This document shows, in pieces, positions 1-6,812 of a stretch of 20,723 nt of DNA. The first letter of the stretch is position 1; each line of letters starts with the position of its first letter. The translations under genes and the position numbers were made by a program. This DNA is from Rhizobium sp. Q54 (GTDB lineage Bacteria > Pseudomonadota > Alphaproteobacteria > Rhizobiales > Beijerinckiaceae), in the NCBI GenBank assembly GCA_945901195.1, contig CAMDKB010000018.1, positions 1 to 20,723 of the forward strand, given 5' to 3'. Below the pieces are notes generated by a model. It did not search any database, was not told where the DNA came from, and saw only the letters and a list, made by a program, of their open reading frames with translations.

Positions 1-147
1 GACCTGCCGGCGCGTCGCCTGCAATCTACTGCGCGTGGCACCGGGAAAGAGTTCCATCCGTCTGCGCCGCAAGGCCGCCGGATGGGACGACGACTACCTC
101 GCCAGCCTCGTTGCCGCGTGAGAATTTTTATTCACCCGATTCCCCTG
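1..147 (+). mobile_element. Right end of an ISAs1-like insertion sequence
   Basis: The transposase fragment stops at 121. Read inward on the minus strand from 147, the sequence begins CAGGGGAATCGGGTG, matching the CAGGG-type terminus of ISAs1-family inverted repeats. The boundary is fixed independently: the neighbouring metallo-beta-lactamase gene reads as a conserved protein up to the histidine codon ending at base 148, then turns into nonsense exactly at the CAGGG. The other end and the second copy of the target duplication lie outside the window, so the duplication length cannot be measured. Confidence 0.7.
2..121 (+). CDS. ISAs1-family transposase, C-terminal fragment (cut by window edge)
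   Basis: The frame is open from the window edge to a TGA at 119-121 and gives 39 residues ending in a basic stretch followed by AGWDDDYLASLVAA. An arginine-rich 'RR-A-NLL' stretch followed by 'K-x-AGWD-DYL' and a stop is how ISAs1-family DDE transposases end. The rest of the gene lies to the left of the window. The family call rests on this tail plus the element end 26 bases downstream, which has the expected CAGGG terminus when read inward. I cannot tell whether the full transposase is intact. Confidence 0.7.
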   Translation, partial: TCRRVACNLLRVAPGKSSIRLRRKAAGWDDDYLASLVAA

Positions 148-450
148 ATGCGCCCTGTTCATGGTGATGACATCGGGCGGATCGGCAGGCCGTACATAAT
201 CGTTATAATCGGTTGCGACTTTCAGGCCCGCCGGCGTCTCCAACAGAAACGTCGCATGGCCAATAAACGTCAGCGCCATCTGGTCTTTGCCCACGGCTGC
301 AGGCAAAATTCGCGCCGGCCCCTGCGAAAGCAAATGCGGACATCCCTCCGCCTTTACGTCCTGCGCAAGGCGAAGCGATGTAGGCGCTGCGAACGCGGCA
401 GCGGTGAAGAATAGACCTGCACAGGATAGAAACAGAGCCCCTGGCCTCAT
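148..450 (-). pseudogene. MBL-fold (UlaG-like) metallo-hydrolase, truncated by IS insertion
   Basis: This is the N-terminal 101 residues of an exported metallo-beta-lactamase-fold protein. The start at 450 is chosen because GAGG lies about 8 bases upstream and a signal peptide follows directly (MRPGALFLSCAGLFFTAAAFAAP). The stretch IGHATFLLETPAGLKVATDY and then DVITMNRAH is the usual opening of UlaG-like hydrolases, in which the next residues would begin the metal-binding HxH-type region. The frame leaves homology at the IS end and runs 18 more foreign codons to a stop at 94-96. The zinc-binding core is therefore missing from this copy and the product should be non-functional, unless the gene continues on the far side of the IS as a second fragment. 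Confidence 0.75.
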
Positions 451-556
451 GACACGATCCTCGTTGAGGCCCCCATCATGACTCAATTGCCGGCAAATGC
501 GAAGCAAACTTGTGTGATGATGAGAGATCACCCAGGGAGGGGCTGCAATACAGTCC

Positions 557-1468
557 TTACTCCGGCAGTGCCTGCAGTTCGACCGCAGCTTTCAGCAGCG
601 GACTAACAGGAACGCCAATCGGATCGAACCATTTTGCGTAGATTTTCCAGATTTCGCCCGAGCGGAAGAGATCCGCCAGTGTTTTATTGACCACCCGCCG
701 AAAGGCTGAATCGTCTCGCCGGATCATGATCCCATAGGGATCATAAGTCAGAAAACGACCGATAACTTCCAGTTCGGACTTCATGCTGGACTTGCCCAGC
801 AAGCCAAAAAGAACGATGTCATCCGTGACAAAACCGTCAATACTTTTTCCTTCCAGCGCCGTCAGGCCATTTGAATAATCACTGACACCAACAAGGCGAA
901 TATCTTTCAATCTGCCGGCATCCACCATGCCCCGGATCGCGCGTTCATTGGTCGAACCGGTCACGGCGCCGATCGATTTACCCTGAAAATCCCCGATCTC
1001 CTTTGCACCAAAAATCTTCCGCGTGAGAATGCGTGTGCCAGTTGTATAAAAGATCGAAGAGAAATCCACATCAAGCTGGCGGGAAAGCGTATTGGTGGTG
1101 GACCCGCATTCCATATCGACAGTGTGGTTCGCGACCAGCGGGATTCTCGTCTGCGGAGTAACGGGCAGAAAATCAACTTTCAGATCAGGCTTTCCTAGCA
1201 TGACCTTAACGTCCTCAGCAATTTTGTTGCAAAGGTCGATGGCATACCCACTGGGCTGCCGGTTATCACCGATAAAGGAAAACGGCGGCGAACTTTCTCG
1301 AAAGCCAATCGTCAATGTGTTGGCGCGGGTGATTTTCTGAAGTGTCCCGTATAACTCTTGTCCGGTAGCAACTCTGGTTGATGCCAGGAGCCCTGAAACC
1401 CCCAGTAAGACGAGTACGATTGAAAACGGATCAGAAATTTTCGAAAATCTCGTGATGTCAGAGCTCAT
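557..1468 (-). CDS. Periplasmic amino-acid-type ABC transporter substrate-binding protein (SBP family 3)
   Basis: This 303-residue protein has an N-terminal hydrophobic segment (FSIVLVLLGVSGLLASTRV) and a likely cleavage near ATGQ-E, so it should be periplasmic. The mature part starts with TLTIGFRESSPPFSF and GYAIDLCNKIAEDV, the hallmark opening of family 3 solute-binding proteins. DMECGSTTNTLSR and DGFVTDDIVLFGLL follow at the positions expected for the second lobe, closest in style to glutamate/aspartate (GltI-like) binders. The ATG at 1468 has GGGAGGAA a few bases upstream; an in-frame start at 1516 lacks such a site. No permease or ATPase gene is nearby, so it is an orphan binding protein here. 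A perfect FNR-type box lies 175 bases upstream. The ligand is not certain. Confidence 0.85.
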   Translation of the reverse strand: MSSDITRFSKISDPFSIVLVLLGVSGLLASTRVATGQELYGTLQKITRANTLTIGFRESSPPFSFIGDNRQPSGYAIDLCNKIAEDVKVMLGKPDLKVDFLPVTPQTRIPLVANHTVDMECGSTTNTLSRQLDVDFSSIFYTTGTRILTRKIFGAKEIGDFQGKSIGAVTGSTNERAIRGMVDAGRLKDIRLVGVSDYSNGLTALEGKSIDGFVTDDIVLFGLLGKSSMKSELEVIGRFLTYDPYGIMIRRDDSAFRRVVNKTLADLFRSGEIWKIYAKWFDPIGVPVSPLLKAAVELQALPE

Positions 1469-1642
1469 CGCATTTCCTCCCAGACAGAATCCGATCTGAT
1501 CTGCTCTGCATTTCAATCAAAACGAAAATTCCGGAAGGCACCCACGCTCGGATTATTTCCAGGCCCCAATACGGACAGGTTTCCGCATTCCACCCTCCCT
1601 CGAAGTTAGCGATTAAAAATAATCGAAACCAATTTGGCCTCA

Positions 1643-1656
1643 TTGATTGACATCAA
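1643..1656. promoter_or_regulatory. FNR/FixK-type box (TTGAT-N4-ATCAA)
   Basis: The sequence TTGATTGACATCAA is an exact match to the FNR/Anr/FixK palindrome. It sits in the 333-base divergent gap between the binding-protein gene (minus) and hisI (plus), a gap with no other gene. On the minus strand an AT-rich hexamer, TATTTT (1616-1621), is centred 31 bases from the box centre, the spacing of a class II FNR-activated promoter. On the plus strand the best -10-like hexamer (GACAAT, 1681-1686) is 34 bases away, a poorer fit. A perfect palindrome GATTA-AAAA-TAATC (1611-1624) overlaps the minus-strand -10 region. Oxygen control of the binding protein is inferred. Confidence 0.55.
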
Positions 1657-1801
1657 AGTGATACGCATAAAAGCAAACGCGACAATCCCTGATCTGTGTT
1701 CATGGAGGTCGCTCTAACACCTTCAATTGGGCGGAGCACTGGTCGCTGGTGAAATTATCGGAACATGCTATCACACGCGCCTAACTTCCCGGATCACACC
1801 C

Positions 1802-2215
1802 ATGTCCCCAAAACCATTCACGTTCGCCCTGCGCGGCGCCAAGGCCGAGCTTGAAGAAGGCTTGAGCTTCACGCCCAAATTTGATGCCGACGGCCTCATT
1901 GTCTGCATTACACAAGAAGCATCCACCGGCGAAATCCTGATGGTTGCGTATATGAATGCACAAGCGCTGCAGCTGACGATTGAGACTGGCGTTGCCCATT
2001 ACTGGTCCCGCTCGCGAAATCAGCTCTGGCGCAAAGGCGACACCTCCGGCCAGACCCAAAAGGTTCTGGAAGCCTCCACCGATTGCGATCAGGACGCGAT
2101 ATTGCTGAAAGTCGTCGCAGGCGGGGACGGTGGCGCTTGCCATACGGGCCGGAAATCCTGTTTTTATCGGACCATCGAGAGCAGTGATGCGGGCATTCGC
2201 CTGGCTATGCGGTAG
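1802..2215 (+). CDS. hisI: Phosphoribosyl-AMP cyclohydrolase
   Basis: HisI catalyses the third step of histidine biosynthesis in the cytoplasm, opening the purine ring of phosphoribosyl-AMP. The 137-residue protein carries every family signature: VAYMNAQAL (48-56), YWSRSR--LW-KG-TSG (67-83), the metal-binding DCD (94-96), then ACHTGRKSCFYR (112-123) with zinc-ligand cysteines 113 and 120. It is the single-domain form without HisE, normal in alphaproteobacteria. The ATG at 1802 is chosen because MSPKPFTF fits the family N-terminus. An upstream TTG at 1727 would add 25 unlike residues, and neither start has a strong ribosome site. A patatin-like gene follows on the same strand after 135 bases. 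Confidence 0.95.
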   Translation: MSPKPFTFALRGAKAELEEGLSFTPKFDADGLIVCITQEASTGEILMVAYMNAQALQLTIETGVAHYWSRSRNQLWRKGDTSGQTQKVLEASTDCDQDAILLKVVAGGDGGACHTGRKSCFYRTIESSDAGIRLAMR

Positions 2216-2350
2216 CCCGATAGGCTTTATCTATTAACTACGTCTGGAAATCGCCCCTGGCTTTATTAAATATGTATCCACTTTCGAGGCGCAAATTGGC
2301 GGCTCTGGGAATTCGCCAAATCCAACCGGACAAAAACCCGGAGCCTTTCT

Positions 2351-3382
2351 ATGAGTTGGTTCAGTTCGAATGCGCGCATACGCACGGAAGAACGCGCAAG
2401 CAACAGCGACAGCGGCGGCGCAATAATGACACGTCCAAGGGGCCGCAAGCCCAAGATTGGCCTTGCCATTGGCGCGGGCTCGGCTCGCGGCTGGGCGCAT
2501 ATCGGCGTCCTGCGCGAACTTGAAGCTTCCGGCATCGTTCCCGATGTGATTGCGGGTACTTCAATCGGCGCTATCGTCGGTGGCTGTCATGCGGCAGGTA
2601 AACTGGGCGACATCGAGGATTTCGCGCTCGGCATGACCAAGCGGCGCATGTTCTCCTTGATGGATTTTTCCTTCTCGGGTTCAGGCCTGATTTCCGGCGC
2701 GCGCTTGAAAAATCGACTGGACTTGACGCTTCAGGATACGCGGATCGAGGACCTTCCCACCAAATTTTCCGCTGTCGCGACCGAGATGGGATCAGGCCAT
2801 GAAATCTGGCTCAACAAGGGCCGCCTCGTTGATGCCATCAGGGCCTCCTATGCACTGCCCGGCATTTTCGAGCCACTCAAGATCAATGGCCGCTGGCTGT
2901 TTGACGGCGCTCTGGTCAACCCGGTTCCAGTCACTGTGTGCCGCGTGCTCGGCGCCGAAATTGTGATCGCGCTGAATGTGAACGGCGACATTCGCAAACC
3001 GGCCGTGTCCGAGGAAGCCATCGCGGAAAATGCGCTGGGCGAATTTAAGCATGAAGCCGAGGCTTCCCAGCAGGAAACTTCAGGGTTTCTACCTCTTCTA
3101 CGCAATCCGGCCAGCCTGTTCCGGCGTCAGTTTGCAGGCGGTGAAAACGGGGCGCCAGGCATCGCCACCGCCATGGTTGACGCTTTCAACATCACGCAGG
3201 ATCGCATCGCCCGCTCACGCCTTGCAGGCGACCCGCCAGATATTTCCATTTCGCCGCGTCTGTCGGGCATCGGCTTCTTTGATTTCCATCGCGCAGCGGA
3301 AATGATTGCGATGGGCCGCGAGGCCGCACGCAAGGCGCTGCCCGATATCCGCGAAGTGTTGGCGTCAGCTGCTGCGTTATGA
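2351..3382 (+). CDS. Patatin-like phospholipase (RssA-type)
   Basis: This 343-residue cytoplasmic protein has the patatin Ser-Asp dyad. The glycine-rich oxyanion segment GAGSARG is at residues 41-47, the nucleophile elbow GTSIG at 69-73 (Ser71), and the catalytic DGA at 185-187 (Asp185) in WLFDGALVNPVPV. ASYALPGIFEP before the DGA is also typical. The family hydrolyses acyl esters of lipids; the natural substrate is unknown. The start at 2351 has GGAG 8 bases upstream. A later ATG at 2426 would begin just before the conserved domain, so the first 25 residues are the least certain part. It probably shares a transcript with hisI and converges on the CBS gene with 20 bases between them. Confidence 0.9.
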   Translation: MSWFSSNARIRTEERASNSDSGGAIMTRPRGRKPKIGLAIGAGSARGWAHIGVLRELEASGIVPDVIAGTSIGAIVGGCHAAGKLGDIEDFALGMTKRRMFSLMDFSFSGSGLISGARLKNRLDLTLQDTRIEDLPTKFSAVATEMGSGHEIWLNKGRLVDAIRASYALPGIFEPLKINGRWLFDGALVNPVPVTVCRVLGAEIVIALNVNGDIRKPAVSEEAIAENALGEFKHEAEASQQETSGFLPLLRNPASLFRRQFAGGENGAPGIATAMVDAFNITQDRIARSRLAGDPPDISISPRLSGIGFFDFHRAAEMIAMGREAARKALPDIREVLASAAAL

Positions 3383-3392
3383 CTTTGTGCGC

Positions 3393-3409
3393 GGCCTGCT
3401 GATCAGGCC
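3393..3409. terminator. Short hairpin between convergent patatin and CBS genes
   Basis: GGCCTG-CTGAT-CAGGCC forms a perfect 6-bp stem in the gap between two convergent genes and overlaps the stop codon of the CBS gene. There is no T-run on either side, so it is at best a weak or factor-assisted end point for both transcripts. Confidence 0.3.
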
Positions 3410-3834
3410 GTTGCGATATATTCCTTCAACACTTCCTGTTCATGTTCGAGCTCGGAGAGGCGATGCTTGATGAGATCGCCAATGGAGACGACGCCCGCCA
3501 GCTCACCATCGCGCAAAACAGGCATGTGACGGAATCGCCCTGCTGTCATGCGTTGCATCACGCTGATCACAGTTGAGTTCAGTTCGGCAGTCATCACTTT
3601 TTGCGTCATGTGGCTGGACACGTGTTGCTCCAGCGCTTGCGCGCCTGCGCCAGCAATAGCGCGCATGATGTCCCGCTCCGAAATGATCCCCGAAATCTCC
3701 CCTGCCGAAGCGCACACAAGAACAGCGCCAATTCCCTTTTGCGCCATTAACTGAGCAGTCTCGTGCAGGGTTTTCTCAGGCGTCGTTGTAACTACAGACG
3801 TACCTTTGCCAGAAAGAATTTGAGCAACCGACAT
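3403..3834 (-). CDS. CBS-domain pair protein
   Basis: This 143-residue protein consists of two CBS motifs and a short charged tail. CBS1 covers about residues 5-62 and ends in GIISERDIMRAI (49-60). CBS2 covers about 75-128 and contains RFRHMPVLRDGELAGVVSIGDLIKHRL (100-126). The final helix (SELEHEQEVLKEYI) is typical of small stand-alone alphaproteobacterial CBS proteins. CBS pairs bind adenosyl nucleotides such as AMP, ATP or SAM and act as energy sensors; the partner here is unknown. The ATG at 3834 has GGAG about 8 bases upstream, which favours it over an upstream in-frame start at 3915. The gene is transcribed toward the patatin gene. Confidence 0.92.
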   Translation of the reverse strand: MSVAQILSGKGTSVVTTTPEKTLHETAQLMAQKGIGAVLVCASAGEISGIISERDIMRAIAGAGAQALEQHVSSHMTQKVMTAELNSTVISVMQRMTAGRFRHMPVLRDGELAGVVSIGDLIKHRLSELEHEQEVLKEYIATA

Positions 3835-3981
3835 GGGCAGTCTCCTCTCTGCGTAGCGAAGACGGAATGTCGCCGCCAACCTGCAAAGGATGCGCCCGCA
3901 AAGCGTCGCTGACAAGGCGTATCAATATCAGCGAAATGGCATGGCTCAAGATTGGACAAAAATCACGCGCACCGGGTGTTC

Positions 3982-4003
3982 CGATTGACACATGAGTCAA
4001 TCG
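3982..4003. repeat. Inverted repeat CGATTGAC-N6-GTCAATCG
   Basis: Two perfect 8-base arms are separated by ACATGA. The repeat lies 8 bases past the rhomboid stop codon and about 150 bases upstream of the CBS gene start. It can form a hairpin at the 3' end of the rhomboid transcript, but without a T-run. It could instead be a protein-binding dyad for the CBS gene promoter. The sequence does not decide between these. Confidence 0.5.
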
Positions 4004-4011
4004 CAACCGCC

Positions 4012-4884
4012 TTAGGTATGATCGCGTCGAAGCCAATCATCTTGTGGCAACGAGTCGCCGAATTCCGATGGATCAGGCGGCGGTGGATCGAACAGCGAGA
4101 ACAGAAGAAATCCCGCCAGAAATCCCCCTGCATGGGCCTCCCATGCAACCGCAGCCGCCGTAATCCCGAGCGGAATGGATGCCAGACCGAACACGAAGTT
4201 GATGATGAACCAGGTCAGCGTGAATTGAACAACACGCCGGTCTGACAGGGCTGCGATCAGCCCCACCGCGGGCAGCCTTGCGGCAAGATGGGGTGGCAAG
4301 GGAAACGGATAGAGCGGCGGCCCCAACGGACCGCCGGGGACAAACACGAAGCGTATGGCCGCCGCCATGATGCCTGATATGGATGCTGACGCCCCCACCA
4401 TCGGCACAAAATCGGTCCGGTGAAAAACATAATAAGCCAGCGCACCAGCAATTGCGGTAACGACAAACAAGGCCAGAAAGCGCAGCCATCCCAATCGGCG
4501 CGCGACCGGCGCACCAAATGCCGCCAGCCATAAACTGTTCACACCCAGATGCACCCAATCACCATGCAGAAAACTGTAACTGATCAACGTCCAGTATTGA
4601 GCGCTGGCGTCGTCCAGAAAATAGCGCGCGATATCGAGTTGATTGGCGTCGCGCGAAACTGCCGTCAGTGTTGCTGCAATTGCGTCCATGTCGAACACAG
4701 CGGTTAACCGGCCCGGCACGAATGCAAAGTGGCGCAACACATCGCCGTCAGTCACAGCGTCGATCAGATATTCACGCCAGGCGTGAACAGCTGCGAATAC
4801 GATGATCAGCAACACAATGATGCCCGGCATGTTGAATACCGGCTCGCGGCGCGCAGGCCGAGCATCAGGCGAAAACTCACTCAC
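4012..4884 (-). CDS. Rhomboid-family intramembrane serine protease
   Basis: This 290-residue inner-membrane protein has about six or seven hydrophobic segments. The first is near MPGIIVLLIIVFAAVHAW. The rhomboid core follows: HGDWVHLGVN (about 107-116, the H-xxx-N support motif), the nucleophile in GASASISG (Ser166), and the catalytic histidine in EAHAGGFLAGFLLF (His251). The last 25 residues are a proline- and acid-rich cytosolic tail. Rhomboids cut substrate transmembrane helices inside the bilayer; substrates are not predictable here. The GTG at 4884 is preferred because CCGGAGG lies 6 bases upstream; an ATG at 4926 lacks a good site. It is followed by the 8+8 inverted repeat at 3982. Confidence 0.9.
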   Translation of the reverse strand: MSEFSPDARPARREPVFNMPGIIVLLIIVFAAVHAWREYLIDAVTDGDVLRHFAFVPGRLTAVFDMDAIAATLTAVSRDANQLDIARYFLDDASAQYWTLISYSFLHGDWVHLGVNSLWLAAFGAPVARRLGWLRFLALFVVTAIAGALAYYVFHRTDFVPMVGASASISGIMAAAIRFVFVPGGPLGPPLYPFPLPPHLAARLPAVGLIAALSDRRVVQFTLTWFIINFVFGLASIPLGITAAAVAWEAHAGGFLAGFLLFSLFDPPPPDPSEFGDSLPQDDWLRRDHT

Positions 4885-5033
4885 GCACGGCCTCCGGATA
4901 TTCGCGAAAACAACAAAATCTGTCACTGCAGCAATATGACAAATGGCGAACCTGGCGAGTCAAAGCAAGGCTTCATACAAGCGGCGGTTCTATCAGCCCT
5001 GGTTTCGTGGCGATCCCGCTGGAAGTGCGCCAA

Positions 5034-5060
5034 AGAAAAAGGGAGCCCCGAAGGACCCCC
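5034..5060 (-). terminator. Strong intrinsic terminator (minus strand)
   Basis: On the minus strand GGGGGTCC-TTCG-GGGCTCCC forms an 8-bp stem (two G-U pairs) capped by a UUCG tetraloop and is followed immediately by TTTTTC. This is a textbook rho-independent terminator. It sits about 150 bases before the rhomboid start and ends a minus-strand transcript coming from the 5.1-5.3 kb region, where no convincing protein gene exists. That supports the RNA gene proposed at 5097-5253. Confidence 0.8.
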
Positions 5061-5096
5061 TGAATTTGTCAATCTATCGGCCGCGTTCGAAATATC

Positions 5097-5253
5097 GGGG
5101 CTGCATACGTGGAGCGCGCACAGCCGCCGTCTTCTCATCACTATCCCGAAAATGATGTGGAGCAACATCGGTTTCGGGCCTTCTTCGCCGGTTGTCCTGG
5201 AGCTGGATAGCGGCGCTGTCTGGAGCAAGTGCAGAATGTCACCAATCAGCCCC
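5097..5253 (-). ncRNA. Candidate structured small RNA, 6S-like architecture
   Basis: Read on the minus strand, the ends pair perfectly (GGGGCUG 5253-5247 with CAGCCCC 5103-5097). A large asymmetric bubble of 27 and 16 nt follows. Then comes ACAGCGCCG (5219-5211) paired with CGGC-GCUGU (5129-5120, one bulged G), then CUAUCC (5210-5205) with GGAUAG (5146-5141). A long apical hairpin contains CCCGAAA/UUUCGGG and GAUGU/ACAUC; its outer pairs compete with GGAUAG. A closing stem, open bubble and long arm in about 160 nt is the general shape of 6S RNA, which binds RNA polymerase holoenzyme. A strong terminator lies about 40 bases downstream. I do not recognise alphaproteobacterial 6S sequence motifs with certainty, so another structured RNA or a long leader remains possible. 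No clear promoter was found. Confidence 0.45.
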
Positions 5254-5404
5254 TAGCTCAATCTTTCCTCGAAATTAACCTTAATTCGACCCGGCAAACT
5301 TTTGTCGTCGCATTTACGTTCCCTGCCAAGCGGCAGACTGGCAAGTAGCCAGTGCAACGCCGGGAGATGGACCGGCGGCCATCTGGTTAACAATTGGTGA
5401 ACGG

Positions 5405-5421
5405 CTGGCACATTGTTCGCA
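5405..5421 (+). promoter_or_regulatory. Sigma-54-like -24/-12 promoter upstream of PAS gene
   Basis: CTGGCACATTGTTCGCA keeps the invariant GG and GC exactly 10 bases apart and matches TGGCAC-N5-TTGC at all but one position. Transcription would start near 5431, about 75 bases before the PAS gene start. Just upstream, GTTAAC-AATTG-GTGAAC (5386-5402) is an imperfect dyad. No RpoN activator gene is visible in the window, so this is a sequence match only. Confidence 0.35.
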
Positions 5422-5506
5422 ACTGAACCGCAAAGAGCGCGTCAATCTGCGGTTGGCGTATCGTTTTCTGACAGAACCGGAACAGGCTGCGAAGGATATG
5501 GGTAGA

Positions 5507-6121
5507 ATGAAACACGCGGCGACCCAGGAATTGTTCAGCTATTGGAATCGGCTTCGCGGCTCGCGCGTGGCGCCGGAACGAGCTGACATTGATCCGGGCG
5601 CAATCAGGGGCGTCCTTGCGGACACCTTTATCCTTGAGCTCACCGCAGATGGCGCGTTGCCCATGCGAATTTCTGGAGCCCGGCTCAGCGCCCTGTTCGC
5701 GAACGAATTGAAGGGCGCGGATTTTATACGACTCTGGCTGGAAAACTCACAATCGCCAGCACGTGAGCTCATAGTCAACGTTACCTGCGAACAGGCGCCC
5801 GCCATAGCCGGAGTCAAGGCAGCGCCAGCGGGCCGCACTCCGCTCGATCTGGAATTATTGCTTCTTCCATTGCGGCATTTCGGCAAGCCTCACACGCGGG
5901 TCCTGGGATGCCTTGCGCCAGCCTCGGTGCCGGCCTGGCTGGGCCTGCTTCCGGTCGCCGGTCTTGAACTTGGTCCCATGCGGATCATGCGCTCGCTGGT
6001 GCAGCCGGAGGCGTTCCAATTCTCCCATAACCAAAAGCCTGCACCTGCCGCACGGCATGGTCATCTGCGCGTCCATACCGGCGGAATTACTGATAAAAAT
6101 GATGTTTTGCAAAGAACATAG
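5507..6121 (+). CDS. PAS-domain protein (PF07310-type)
   Basis: This 204-residue soluble protein opens with KHAATQELFSYWNRLRGSRVAPERADIDPGAIR (residues 2-34), then DTFILEL and MRISGARLSALFANELKGADF, the signature of an alphaproteobacteria-specific PAS family. These are single-domain sensor proteins of unknown ligand, often found beside PilZ genes; a PilZ gene follows here after 55 bases on the same strand. The ATG at 5507 is chosen because MKHAATQ matches the family start and AAGG lies 11 bases upstream. An in-frame ATG at 5498 is too close to that site, and a TTG at 5453 adds unlike residues. A sigma-54-like promoter lies upstream. The last 25 residues are low in conserved features. Confidence 0.85.
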   Translation: MKHAATQELFSYWNRLRGSRVAPERADIDPGAIRGVLADTFILELTADGALPMRISGARLSALFANELKGADFIRLWLENSQSPARELIVNVTCEQAPAIAGVKAAPAGRTPLDLELLLLPLRHFGKPHTRVLGCLAPASVPAWLGLLPVAGLELGPMRIMRSLVQPEAFQFSHNQKPAPAARHGHLRVHTGGITDKNDVLQRT

Positions 6122-6176
6122 TAAGCTGAATTTAAGATTGGCAATCTAACGTCACAACGATCGCAGAGGCCACTTT

Positions 6177-6803
6177 ATGTTCAGCTCATTGCACACCACC
6201 GACAATATGCGTCCCTCGCCGCTTTCGCAGCGCGACCGCCGTTTGAATCAACGCGCAAAGATTTCGTTGCTGGGCAGATACATGCTGCCAAACCGCCAGG
6301 AGTTCCCCTGTCAAACAATCGATATGTCCCCAGGTGGGCTTGCTCTGGCTGCGCCAGCAAAAGGCAACATCGGTGACCGCGTCATCGTTTATCTCGATAC
6401 GTTGGGCCGTGTTGAGGGCAAGATCGTCCGGCATCTGGAAGATGGCTTCGCAATGGCGTTGAACGCCTCTTTAGCCAAACGCGACAAGCTCGGCGATCAA
6501 CTTACCTGGGTCCTCAACCGCCAGGCGCTCGGCCTGCCAGAAGATCGTCGCCATGAACGTATCGCGCCGCGCAGCACCTCCAGCACCATGAAGCTGAAAG
6601 ACGGCCGCGAATACAAGGTCAAGATCATCGACATCTCGTTGTCCGGCGTTGCTGTGATAACCGACTTCCAGCCTGCGCTGTTCGAAATCGTCACAATCGG
6701 CGACACCGCCGGTCGCGTGGTCCGTCATTTCAATGGCGGCATTGCCATCGAATTCTCCCGGTTGCTTGCAGCAGAAATGTTCAACAAGGAGATCAAACTG
6801 TAA
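6177..6803 (+). CDS. Tandem PilZ-domain protein (c-di-GMP receptor)
   Basis: The 208-residue protein contains two PilZ domains. The first (about 19-115) has an arginine-rich RDRRLNQR and the D-x-S-xx-G motif at 49-54 (DMSPGG). The second (about 122-200) starts with EDRRHERIAPR and has the same motif at 152-157 (DISLSG). Arginine motif plus DxSxxG is the c-di-GMP binding signature, so both domains look able to bind. No output domain, signal peptide or membrane segment is present. Its role is presumably to pass a c-di-GMP signal to a partner protein. GAGG lies 8 bases before the start. The gene probably shares a transcript with the PAS gene and converges on the carbonic anhydrase gene with 9 bases between stops. 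Confidence 0.92.
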   Translation: MFSSLHTTDNMRPSPLSQRDRRLNQRAKISLLGRYMLPNRQEFPCQTIDMSPGGLALAAPAKGNIGDRVIVYLDTLGRVEGKIVRHLEDGFAMALNASLAKRDKLGDQLTWVLNRQALGLPEDRRHERIAPRSTSSTMKLKDGREYKVKIIDISLSGVAVITDFQPALFEIVTIGDTAGRVVRHFNGGIAIEFSRLLAAEMFNKEIKL

Positions 6804-6812
6804 CGGTGGAAT

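Noticed and set aside
3986..4000. TTGAC-N6-GTCAA as a second FNR box
   Set aside because: FNR-type sites need a 4-base spacer; here it is 6, so it is kept only as an unassigned inverted repeat.
4923..5228. 101-codon minus-strand open frame across the RNA candidate and terminator
   Set aside because: It runs through the strong terminator hairpin and its T-run, has no good ribosome site and low-complexity basic content; the RNA structure explains the region better.
5275..5286. TTAACCTTAA as a CtrA site
   Set aside because: The CtrA consensus needs TTAA-N7-TTAA; the spacing here is 2.
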